Positions 1-6,467 of a stretch of DNA of 32,385 nt are shown here, one piece after another. Location of the stretch: positions 1-32,385 of the forward strand of contig JAMLIA010000032.1 of assembly GCA_023954495.1 (NCBI GenBank), given 5' to 3'. How positions within the stretch are numbered: position 1 is the first letter of the stretch; each line of letters starts with the position of its first letter. The notes beneath the pieces were generated by a model that was given only the letters and a program-made list of their open reading frames with translations, was not told where the DNA came from and did no database searches. Both the position numbers and the translations under genes were made by a program. This DNA comes from Thermomicrobiales bacterium (GTDB lineage: Bacteria > Chloroflexota > Chloroflexia > Thermomicrobiales > CFX8).

Positions 1-481
1 GCCAACGCAGTACCGCTGCGCGTCGGAATCGCTGCTGCGGCGGTTCCGCAAGGAGGGTGCGCTGCCGACGCTCCACCCACTGATCGACCTGTGCAACGCG
101 ACCTCGCTGGCGTTCGCCATCCCGGTGGCAGTCTTCGATATCTCAGCCATTGACGACCACATTGAGGTGCGTCACGCGACCGGCGACGAGCGCTATCAGT
201 CCTTCTCTGGCGAGATCGAGCAGCCTGATCCGGGCGAAGTCATCTTCGCCGACGCGAGCGACAACGTGCACGCCCGCCGCTGGACCCATCGGCAAAGCGG
301 CTCGTCAGCCGTGAGCGCAACGACAGCGCACGTCCTGATCGTCACGGAAGCGATGCACGACACCGCCGCAGCCGACATCGAGGCGTTGCTGGCATCGCTC
401 TCCAGCAACATCGGCGCGGCGTGGCAGACAGAGTCCCGCACGGCGATACCGACAGCCAGCAAGCCGCGCGTTGCGTTCTGA
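1..481 (+). CDS. B3/B4 (tRNA-binding-like) domain protein, 3' part
   Basis: The frame is open from base 2 to the TGA at 479-481, so the start lies outside the window. The visible 159 residues begin PTQYRCASESLLRRFRKEGA and continue LPTLHPLIDLCNATSLAFAIPV. This matches the core of the B3/B4 domain also found in the phenylalanyl-tRNA synthetase beta subunit and in free-standing proteins. Stand-alone members are thought to be editing-like or amino-acid-binding proteins, but the substrate cannot be told from sequence. No synthetase catalytic domain is visible. The gene converges on the GNAT gene that ends at 490, leaving only 8 bases between the stops. The family call is fairly secure; the function is not. 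Confidence 0.75.
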   Translation, partial: PTQYRCASESLLRRFRKEGALPTLHPLIDLCNATSLAFAIPVAVFDISAIDDHIEVRHATGDERYQSFSGEIEQPDPGEVIFADASDNVHARRWTHRQSGSSAVSATTAHVLIVTEAMHDTAAADIEALLASLSSNIGAAWQTESRTAIPTASKPRVAF

Positions 482-489
482 CCGTGTGG

Positions 490-1110
490 CTACAGGAACT
501 CACCCACCGGGAGATTGAGATCGATCGTCCCGTGGAGCAGATTGTCAGCTGCTCCCCTGGCCGTATCAGACAACAGGCGCATCAACACCACAACATCGAG
601 TGCCGCGCTGCTCAGTGCGCCGGGCGCACGGCTGCCGATCAGTACGACATCGGGCGCGATCGGCCAGCTCCCGGCTGCTGCGTACAGCGGGGCAAGCGCG
701 GGTGCGCAGGTGAAGACGCCGATGTCGACGCCGGATTGCTCGATGTGGCGCGTTGCAGTAGCGATGACGCGCGTGGCAAGCCCCTGACGCTGATGGGCTG
801 GATCGGTCGCAACGCTGGATAGCCCCGCAATGGTGAACGACTGGCCGCCGTGCTGGATCGTTTTGCTGATGACGCCCGCGTAGCTCACGACGCGACCATC
901 GATGCAGATGAAGAATGACCGCGCATGCAGGCCGGGTGCATGCAACGGCCTTGCGGCATCGTCTGACGTGGAATCCGTCGACCCGTATGCCGCGTCGACA
1001 AGGCTGGTGATAGCGCGGCGCAGGGGTGCGGAGGCATCATCGTACAGCAGTGTCTGCACGTCATGGAGATTCAACGAGGCAGTCGCAGACACAACCGATG
1101 ATCCATTCAC
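490..1110 (-). CDS. GNAT family N-acetyltransferase
   Basis: A 206-residue protein. The acetyl-CoA binding motif A appears as SSVATDPAHQRQGLATRVIA at about residues 97-116 (a V-x-P-x-x-Q/R-x-x-G-x-A loop and helix). It follows a beta strand carrying VVSYAGVISKTI. These are hallmarks of the Gcn5-related fold, which moves an acetyl group from acetyl-CoA to an amine. The substrate is unknown. The ATG at 1110 is the most upstream start that fits, but its Shine-Dalgarno is weak (GCGAGTG). It is divergent from the amidohydrolase gene at 1291, and the 180-base gap between them holds a strong hairpin at 1201-1228. Confidence 0.8.
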   Translation of the reverse strand: MNGSSVVSATASLNLHDVQTLLYDDASAPLRRAITSLVDAAYGSTDSTSDDAARPLHAPGLHARSFFICIDGRVVSYAGVISKTIQHGGQSFTIAGLSSVATDPAHQRQGLATRVIATATRHIEQSGVDIGVFTCAPALAPLYAAAGSWPIAPDVVLIGSRAPGALSSAALDVVVLMRLLSDTARGAADNLLHGTIDLNLPVGEFL

Positions 1111-1200
1111 TCGCTGATGGTCTCAAGAACCGCCGGATCGCGTGCTACAGCACCGGATTGAGCAATATACCCTACAGTATGGGCAAGGGCTTTCGTCCGA

Positions 1201-1228
1201 CGGTCCATGCACGATGCTGCATGGACCG
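1201..1228. promoter_or_regulatory. 11-bp perfect hairpin in a divergent intergenic region
   Basis: CGGTCCATGCA at 1201-1211 is the exact reverse complement of 1218-1228, with the 6-base loop CGATGC between. It lies 62 bases before the start of the amidohydrolase gene and 90 bases upstream of the divergent GNAT gene. It has no T-run on either side, so an operator or a 5'-leader structure fits better than an intrinsic terminator. Its role is inferred only. Confidence 0.5.
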
Positions 1229-1290
1229 GCCATCCTGGTCGACAGGGCGCGATATGGTGTCATGGGTCAGAAGAGGGAATGGAGTGAGGC

Positions 1291-2879
1291 ATGAGCGACC
1301 GCTATCCAGCCAAGCAGTACGCGATGGACTGGATTGAGCAGAACCGTCAGCGGCTATCGGACTTTGATATCGAGATCTGGAACTACGCTGAGCCGGCCTG
1401 GCGCGAGTACAAGTCGGCCAGAGCCTATGTCGAGCTGCTCAAGGCCGACGGCTGGGATGTTGAGGAGGGTTCCGGCGAGATGCCGACCGCCTTCGTCGCC
1501 CGCTGGGGTGATGGCGGGCCGGTGCTCGGCGCCTACGCCGAGTACGACGCCGTGCCGGGCAACTCGCAGGAGCCAAGCCCGGAGCGCGCGCCACGCGCGG
1601 GACTGCACCCGTACACCTCCGGCCACACCGACCCGCACTCGATGCTCGGCGTCGCCGGGCTGACCGGCGCACTAGCGGCCAAGGCCGCGATGGAGAAGTA
1701 CAACATCAAGGGGCAGCTCGTCTTCTTCGGCGAGCCGGCCGAGAAGCTGTGCGGCTCCAAGCCGATCCACGCCGCCAAGGGCTATTACGACAACTTCGAC
1801 GCCTTCATCTGCTACCACCCGTGGCCGCAGAACACGGTCGAGTGGCAGTCGCACTTCGGCGCGTACTACGCCTGCGTCTTCACCTTCGAGTGCGTCGACC
1901 CGGAGGGTTTGGCATCTGGTCGGGCGGTGCCGCCCGGCAACCTGGCCTGGCCGGCCGCGTGCCCGGCGCGGTCGATGCGCTGATGCTGATGTACACCAAC
2001 ACGAAGTTCACCCGCGACGCGATGTTCGCCCACGCCGGCAACTGGACGCTGAACGAGGTGATCCTCCACGCCGGCGACGCGACCGCCGATAACCTCGCGC
2101 CGCGCTTCGCCCAGATCCAGTACGCCTGGCGGACGCCCGACCTGACCATGCAGGAGCACATCTGGAACGTGCTGGCCGACAACGCCCGCCACGCCGCCGC
2201 CGTCAGTGGCTGCGAGGTGTCGGTGCGCTGGGTGTCGAAGACCCGCGTCGCCCTGCCCAATCAGGCGATGGCCGACCTCACCTGGCGCAACCTGGCCCAG
2301 ATCGGTCCGCCGGAATACGACGAATCAGCCAAGGCTTTCGGGCGCGAGATCCAGAAGAACCTCGGCCTGCAGGCGATGGACAACCCGTTCCCCGATGACG
2401 TCACGCGCCTGCTGCCACCGCAGGACTACGAGGAGCAGGTCCGCGCGCAGCTCCCCTCATGGCAGCCGTTTATCGGCGCGGATGACTATGTCGAGTACAT
2501 GTGGCACGCACCAGCGGTGCGGCTGCTGACCGCGCGGCCCCGGCTGCGTCCGCCCTCTGCTGGCTACCAGTACCCGGCCTGGACCTATCTGGCGATGGGT
2601 GGTCGGCCGGAGATCATGGATCCGGGCATGTTCGTCGGCGGCCAGACGATCGCCGCGACGCTGCTCGACCTGGCGACGAAGGAGGACGAGCTGGCCAAGG
2701 CCAAGGCCGAGTTCGTCGAGCGTACCGGGGGCGGCGTCGGCGGCAGCAACTGGGTCGGCCCGCTGCTACCGAAGGACATCGTCCCGCCGCACGACCTGAA
2801 GTGGCCCGAATACATCACCACCGAGCGCGGCGACGAATGGGTCGTCCCGACGCCGTTGACGTGGGGTGAGAAGCTGTAA
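1291..2879 (+). pseudogene. M20-type amidohydrolase, interrupted by a frameshift
   Basis: The first part (1291 to about 1905) encodes an M20/AbgB-like N-terminus with GAYAEYDAVPG, SGHTDPHSMLGVAG and FFGEPAEKLCGSKP. These are the metal-site and dimerisation-associated segments of amidohydrolases such as p-aminobenzoyl-glutamate hydrolase. The rest of the protein (GAVDALMLMYTNTKFTRDAM through ERTGGGVGGSNWVGPLLP) continues in the frame one base earlier, up to the TAA at 2877-2879. The switch lies between about 1905 and 1965 and fits one lost base. The first frame reaches a stop at 1981-1983. Intact length would be about 529 residues, normal for this family. The start at ATG 1291 has GGAGTGAGG just upstream. 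The product would hydrolyse an amide bond of an amino-acid conjugate; the substrate is unknown. Either a real pseudogene or an assembly indel. Confidence 0.8.
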
Positions 2880-2898
2880 GAATCCGATCCATGAGGAC

Positions 2899-2928
2899 AG
2901 CGGCACGATCGGGAACGGTCGTGCCGCT
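2899..2928. terminator. Bidirectional hairpin between convergent genes
   Basis: AGCGGCACGA at 2899-2908 pairs exactly with 2919-2928, and one or two more pairs can form inside. It sits 20 bases after the amidohydrolase stop and 23 bases past the end of the RT gene on the other strand. That is where both transcripts should end. On the plus strand ATTCATC follows, which is only weakly T-rich. Confidence 0.6.
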
Positions 2929-2950
2929 ATTCATCGCTACGGCTTGCCCC

Positions 2951-4057
2951 TCATGGCACCAGCCACGGGTGCCGCTCAACAAGCTTGGCGGCTTTGTCGG
3001 GCTCGACGGAGCGAATGAAGGCGAGGTAGCCGCGCGCGTATTCGCGGACGTCCTGGCCAAGGTACTGGCTGGCGCTGTCGAAGCCGTCGCGCTCGGTGTT
3101 ATGCAGGATCGCGCGGAAGCGGCGCAGGCTCTCGCGGGGGATGCGCACGCCGTCGTTGACGACGAGGCCGGTAACGATCTGGCGGTGGTGGGCGCGCATG
3201 ACGCGCGTCTTGCCGTCGTTGAGGGCGAAGCCTTCCTCGCGCACGATGACCTGCACGCTCGTCACCAGACGCCCGACATCCGCATCGTTCGAAGCGTGCG
3301 AGAAGGTCATGTCGTCGGCGTAGCGTGAGTAGACAAACCCGTGCTTCGCCGCCAGGCCGGAAAGTCGCGCATCGAGCCGCCGACTGATGAGGTTCGAGAT
3401 AGCCGGCGAGGTCGGCGCACCCTGCGGCAGGCAAGCGTACTGCAGGTCGTCGCGCGAGCGCGGCGCGGTCGTGGTGAGCAGAGCCAGCATTGTTGAGATG
3501 CCAGAGCTGTAGCCGAGCGCCGCGAACATCCCGCGCACCCGCCGCCAGCCGATCGTCGGGAAGAAGTCGGTCAGGTCGAGCTTGACGACGACGGCGCAGT
3601 TGGTATGCAGCATGGCGTGATCGACGACCGACGCACCGCTGTAGAACGCTGTCGCCGCCGGATGGATCGGGACCTTCGTCAGGATATTGCGCAGAATGGC
3701 GCGCTGCGCTATGCGCATGTCCATCTTCGGCGCGCTGATCGTGCGCGTCCCACCACTGCGCTTGGCCACCGTGAAGTGGATGTAGTGATCCTGCTTGCGC
3801 GTGCGCCCGTATTGCGGATAGCACAGCCAGACGAGGCGGCCCTCCGGGATGCCGAGCAGCTCAGCGACATCGGTAACGTTGCTGAGTGGTGGCAAGCCGA
3901 GGCTGGCGACGCGCTCGGGATCGCCATCGTTGAAGCGCATGGAGGACTGGACACCCAGGCCGAGGAAGATGTGACCCGGCCGCCGACGCGAGCGCGACGT
4001 GCCGTCCGAATCCGGAACCGCGCCAATCGAGCTCAGAATGCGTCGCAGCAGGTTCAT
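2951..4057 (-). CDS. Retron-type RNA-directed DNA polymerase (reverse transcriptase)
   Basis: A 368-residue RT with the full palm. IPEGRLVWLCYP and KRSGGTRTISAPK (about 70-111) form the fingers. VVKLDLTDFFPTI holds the first catalytic Asp (D161), LPQGAPTSPAISN is at 210-222 and SRYADDMTFS carries the YADD catalytic pair (246-249). QIVTGLVVN contains the VTG motif (295-297) that marks retron RTs. At the place where retron RTs carry NAxxH there is HAMLH (147-151), so Ala and His are kept and Asn is replaced. No maturase, HNH, primase or protease domain is attached, and the protein stops soon after the thumb. About 55 residues precede the conserved LPPLSNVTDVAELLGI segment. The Shine-Dalgarno before ATG 4057 is poor, so ATG 3938 (residue 40) is an alternative start. 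Just upstream lies the structured RNA candidate at 4084-4249. In retrons the RT copies part of that RNA into branched msDNA. No effector gene follows on the same strand. Confidence 0.88.
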   Translation of the reverse strand: MNLLRRILSSIGAVPDSDGTSRSRRRPGHIFLGLGVQSSMRFNDGDPERVASLGLPPLSNVTDVAELLGIPEGRLVWLCYPQYGRTRKQDHYIHFTVAKRSGGTRTISAPKMDMRIAQRAILRNILTKVPIHPAATAFYSGASVVDHAMLHTNCAVVVKLDLTDFFPTIGWRRVRGMFAALGYSSGISTMLALLTTTAPRSRDDLQYACLPQGAPTSPAISNLISRRLDARLSGLAAKHGFVYSRYADDMTFSHASNDADVGRLVTSVQVIVREEGFALNDGKTRVMRAHHRQIVTGLVVNDGVRIPRESLRRFRAILHNTERDGFDSASQYLGQDVREYARGYLAFIRSVEPDKAAKLVERHPWLVP

Positions 4058-4083
4058 CGGCAGCCTGTCTGTTCGTGCGGATT

Positions 4084-4249
4084 ACCACCAATAGCGGACG
4101 GGGCCTACCATGACGCTCCTGGTCTGGCGTACCGAAGGTGCCAGACCGCATGGCACACCCTATGTGCCGTGTGTGGAATGTTGGTGTTTCGACGGCCGCG
4201 GTGTAACACCGCAGACATATAGCTAGGCCACCAGATCCGCCATTGTGGT
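4084..4249 (-). ncRNA. Candidate retron msr-msd RNA
   Basis: Read on the RT-coding strand. Arm a1 (ACCACAATGGCGGAT, 4249-4235) pairs with arm a2 (GTCCGCTATTGGTGGT, 4099-4084) through 15 pairs (13 Watson-Crick, 2 G-U) with one bulged G. Inside, GGCCTA (4229-4224) pairs perfectly with TAGGCC (4107-4102). The enclosed part holds three hairpins: 4212-4198 (7-bp arms GCGGTGT/ACACCGC), 4168-4152 (6 bp) and 4147-4121 (8 bp, GGTCTGGC/GCCAGACC). A TAGC at 4225-4222, right after the inner helix, is a possible site for the branching G. The region ends 26 bases before the RT ATG. The layout (a1, msr, msd, a2, RT) is that of retrons. The msd part has short hairpins rather than one long one, which is less typical. 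The structure was found by eye and no energy was computed. Confidence 0.62.
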
Positions 4250-4256
4250 GAGCGAG

Positions 4257-4285
4257 AGTCTACGGGTAGCGCCGCTCATCGTCAA
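4257..4285 (-). promoter_or_regulatory. Sigma70-like promoter of the retron RNA/RT transcript
   Basis: On the minus strand, TTGACG (4285-4280) is followed by exactly 17 bases and then TAGACT (4262-4257). This is a 5/6 match to the -35 consensus and 4/6 to the -10. The predicted start, 6-8 bases downstream, falls at about 4250, one base before the left arm of the a1/a2 stem. That agreement was not used to choose the boxes. Confidence 0.55.
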
Positions 4286-4537
4286 TATCAATGTTGGAAC
4301 AAGCATATAGTGTCTGGTTGGCGGCCACTCGTTTCTGTCATGTGTCGCCCAGACAGCGCTCGCGCAGCTGTGGTGCTGGGTGGAATGGCGTGGTGGATGC
4401 CGCGCCGGAGTGTCCGGTGGCCAAACGGGCGTATTGCATACACCCGTTTGGCCTCACGGTCTGATCAGACGGCAACCCCCGACATCGCCCTGACCACACA
4501 GACCAACGCCGCCCTGACTTGCCCTGTCCACGCATCC
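4286..4537. other. Palindrome-rich intergenic region upstream of the retron promoter
   Basis: No convincing gene. It contains: a 7-bp inverted repeat TGTCTGG (4311-4317 with 4349-4355); a 5-bp hairpin CCGGA-GTG-TCCGG (4405-4417); a 35-base hairpin at 4419-4453, listed separately; and the perfect 12-bp palindrome GTCTGATCAGAC (4459-4470). The open frames here have no ribosome site and resemble no family. The region separates the minus-strand retron from the plus-strand regulator operon. Confidence 0.5.
4419..4453 (-). repeat. 35-base hairpin, fully paired only as minus-strand RNA
   Basis: GGCCAAACGGG (4419-4429) pairs exactly with 4443-4453, and GTAT (4431-4434) pairs with ATAC (4438-4441) around a 3-base loop. 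The only imperfection is position 4430 opposite 4442: C-A if the plus strand is RNA, but G-U if the minus strand is RNA. A 16-pair stem therefore forms only in minus-strand RNA. No T-run follows, so it is not a standard terminator. It lies about 130 bases upstream of the retron promoter. Confidence 0.6.
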
Positions 4538-4580
4538 TTGACAGCCTGTCCCGCCACCTGTAACATATTTTTGACAGGTG
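4538..4580 (+). promoter_or_regulatory. Promoter and probable operator of the ArsR-type operon
   Basis: TTGACA at 4538-4543, a 17-base spacer, then TAACAT at 4561-4566 make a good sigma70-type promoter. Two inverted repeats overlap it: GACAG-C-CTGTC (4540-4550) on the -35 box, and CACCTGT (4555-4561) with ACAGGTG (4574-4580) spanning the -10 box and the likely start. Placement over the core promoter suggests repression by the winged-helix protein encoded just downstream; that is an inference. Confidence 0.55.
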
Positions 4581-4601
4581 AAAGGGAAGTGTGTCACCGA
4601 C

Positions 4602-4940
4602 ATGACGAGCCTGACTGGAGATGAGCTGCTGCTGGCGCTCTCGGCGCTGGCGAATCCTCACCGGCTGCGGATCATCGCGGCACTGAAGGGCCAGCGCAAT
4701 TACGTCAGCCAGCTGGCGCGGGAGATCGGCATGAGCCGCCCGCTACTGCACATGCACCTGCAGCGCCTGGAGCAGGCGGGGCTCGTCGTCGGCCATCTTG
4801 AGCTGTCGGAGGACGGCAAAGCGATGAAGTTCTTCGAGCTGACACCGTTTGCGATCACCCTGTCACCGGAAGAGATTGCCGAGGCCGTGCGCACACTGGG
4901 CAACGGCACGACAAACGGAGGTACGGAGGAGCATCCGTGA
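4602..4940 (+). CDS. ArsR-type winged-helix transcriptional regulator
   Basis: Starting at ATG 4602, the protein has 112 residues. LSALANPHRLRIIAAL is the typical ArsR first helix pair. YVSQLAREIGMSRPLLHMHL is the recognition helix-turn-helix and LVVGHLELSEDGKAMKFFEL the wing. It lacks the ELCVCDL metal-binding cysteines of ArsR/SmtB sensors, so the signal is probably not a thiol-bound metal. An upstream in-frame GTG at 4578 would add 8 residues, but it lies in the inverted repeat at 4574-4580; AAAGGGA at 4581-4587 serves the ATG better. The stop overlaps the next gene's GTG by 4 bases, so the two are translationally coupled. Autoregulation through 4538-4580 is likely. Confidence 0.82.
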   Translation: MTSLTGDELLLALSALANPHRLRIIAALKGQRNYVSQLAREIGMSRPLLHMHLQRLEQAGLVVGHLELSEDGKAMKFFELTPFAITLSPEEIAEAVRTLGNGTTNGGTEEHP

Positions 4941-5287
4941 ACCACACGATCCTGACTCGGCTCGACCCAATGCTGCTGGCAGCGTCCCATAATGGTGTCC
5001 CGAACGACGTCTGGAGCGGCTGGGGCAGCGTCATCATGGCCGTTGGCGGCATGGTGCTCATCGGCCTGCTGCTGGCGCTGATCATCTGGCAGGTATTCCG
5101 CACGGCGCAGTCGAAGATCGTCGTCGCCGAGACCGTCGCTCGCGACGAGGAGTACCGCAAGCTCGCCGAGCAGACCGCCACCGCGCAGGACAAGCTGGCC
5201 AGCCAGCAGCAGCGCATCGCCGATGACATGACCGATCTGCGCGAGCGCATTACGGCGATCGAGCGGATGCTGAGCGAGGTTGGCTGA
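4937..5287 (+). CDS. Small membrane protein with C-terminal coiled coil
   Basis: 116 residues from a GTG that overlaps the ArsR-type stop (GTGA). One strong membrane segment lies at about residues 29-53 (GWGSVIMAVGGMVLIGLLLA onward). A heptad-rich helix covers about 65-116, with repeated Leu/Ile/Met and charged residues (KLAEQTATAQDKLASQQQRI). No enzyme motif is present. Paired with a winged-helix regulator in one operon, it could be a membrane partner or scaffold whose amount the regulator sets. I recognise no named family. Confidence 0.7.
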   Translation: MNHTILTRLDPMLLAASHNGVPNDVWSGWGSVIMAVGGMVLIGLLLALIIWQVFRTAQSKIVVAETVARDEEYRKLAEQTATAQDKLASQQQRIADDMTDLRERITAIERMLSEVG

Positions 5288-5306
5288 GGCCGTCCGGTTG
5301 GACAGG

Positions 5307-5334
5307 TTGACGGTCGTATTCGCTTCTATATACT
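5307..5334 (+). promoter_or_regulatory. Promoter of the PadR regulator gene
   Basis: TTGACG (5307-5312), a 16-base spacer and TATACT (5329-5334). The AT-rich stretch CTATATACT stands out against the GC-rich surroundings. TATAC recurs at 5345-5349, and GGTACG/CGTACC-like bits downstream might bind PadR, but no clean palindrome was found. Confidence 0.45.
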
Positions 5335-5367
5335 CGGAACCGGATATACGTACCGGAAAGGCCACCG

Positions 5368-6003
5368 ATGGCTCAGAAGCGACCTGCCAACCCCCTCGCC
5401 CTCGCCGTGCTCGGCTGTCTCTACGAGCGGCCGATGCACCCATACGAGATGGCGAGTGTCCTGCGCACTCGCGGCAAGGACTCCAGCATCAAGATCAACT
5501 ACGGGTCGCTCTACACCGTCGTCAACTCACTGGAGCGGCGCAAACTGATCGAGCCACACGAGACGCAGCGCGAGGGTCGCCGACCGGAGCGCACCGTCTA
5601 TCGGCTGACCAATCAGGGCCGGGTCTCGCTGGTCGACTGGTTGAGCGAGATGATCAGCCAGCCGGTCAAGGAGTTCACTCAGTTCGAGGCGGCGCTGTCG
5701 TTCCTGGCGGTCCTGCCGCCAGAGGAGGCCGCCGAGCTACTGCAGGAACGAGTCGGGCTGCTGGATCTTGAAATCCACCAGTTACGTGCCGTGCTCGGCA
5801 TGACAATCGAGCGCGAGATCCCACGGCTGTTCACAGTCGAGGCGGAGTATTGGCTGATGCTACGGGAGGCGGAGCTGGCCTGGGTTCGTGAGCTGGCGGA
5901 TGAAATCGCCGAGGGTCGGCTGGACAGCATGAACATGTGGCGGGAGATTCAGCGCGAGATCGACGAACGACACGAGGCGGAAGGAGCGGGGGAGATGTCA
6001 TGA
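5368..6003 (+). CDS. PadR family transcriptional regulator
   Basis: 211 residues. The PadR winged helix is at about 8-85: LALAVLGCLYERPMHPYEMA, the strand-turn SIKINYGSLYTVVNSLERRK and RRPERTVYRLTNQGR. The long helical C-terminus (about 100-200) is the Vir-like dimerisation region. PadR proteins repress nearby genes until a small ligand binds, often genes for efflux or stress. The MMPL exporter that follows on the same strand is the natural candidate target, although about 460 bases of repeat-rich DNA separate them. GGAAAGG precedes the ATG at a suitable distance. Confidence 0.88.
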   Translation: MAQKRPANPLALAVLGCLYERPMHPYEMASVLRTRGKDSSIKINYGSLYTVVNSLERRKLIEPHETQREGRRPERTVYRLTNQGRVSLVDWLSEMISQPVKEFTQFEAALSFLAVLPPEEAAELLQERVGLLDLEIHQLRAVLGMTIEREIPRLFTVEAEYWLMLREAELAWVRELADEIAEGRLDSMNMWREIQREIDERHEAEGAGEMS

Positions 6004-6467
6004 CCCCTGAGTAGGAACGCCACAGCCCCCGGCGTGGTGCGGCAACACCATCGCCGAGGGCCGTTGATCCGCGATGCCTCTCCGACGAGCGAAGTTCGGC
6101 ACACACGGCGCACTCCAATTGTAGCCGGATCGAGTTCGTCCGAAGCGCAACCTCATAAGGAGCTCGATCATGACCGCGACGCACCCAGCGCCGGTCGGTA
6201 CCAACCATGCCATCGACAGTCGCTCAACGCCCGGGTTATGGCGCTCCTGCTGCATCGGCAGCGCCAGCGTAGCAAGCAGTACGGCACGGCAGCCACACAC
6301 GAATCCTGTCCTTTCGAGCGCGAGAGAGAAGTCTCCCCTGGGTCGGACTGTGTCGAACGGATCGGGGATCTCGCACTGCAGGGTGCCATTGCCCGGGTGC
6401 CCGGACATTTCACGCTGATCACAGCACGTACTGATTCTCCCCTATTTCGATGAAAGGCATCTTACCC
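6004..6467 (+). other. Intergenic region with a gene remnant and a degenerate repeat
   Basis: A good Shine-Dalgarno (AAGGAG, 6157-6162) precedes an ATG at 6170 that opens an 82-residue frame. From about residue 40 that frame runs into the repeat at 6287-6420, so the ORF looks like a fusion of a lost gene's start with repeat DNA. The frame's protein resembles nothing I recognise. No intact gene can be supported here. Confidence 0.4.
6287..6420. repeat. Degenerate palindromic copy of the dispersed repeat
   Basis: The left arm contains CGGCAGCCACAC, TCCTGTCCTTTCGAGCGCGAG and GAGAAGTCTCCCC. The centre has CTGTGTCGAAC, also found at the inner end of the copy at 11155-11251. The right arm runs back through GGGGATCTCGCACTGCAGGG to GGACATTTCA. 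Order and spacing match the better preserved copies near 10.5-11.4 kb and 29.7 kb, with more substitutions. Confidence 0.55.

Noticed and set aside
2951-4057. RT as part of a group II intron or a diversity-generating retroelement
   Set aside because: No maturase X or HNH domain follows the palm, no intron domain V was recognised, and no template/variable repeat pair or Avd-like gene lies nearby. VTG and the upstream stem favour a retron.
6170-6418. 82-residue ORF with a good ribosome site
   Set aside because: About half of it is translated repeat DNA and the rest matches nothing. Kept only as a possible gene remnant.
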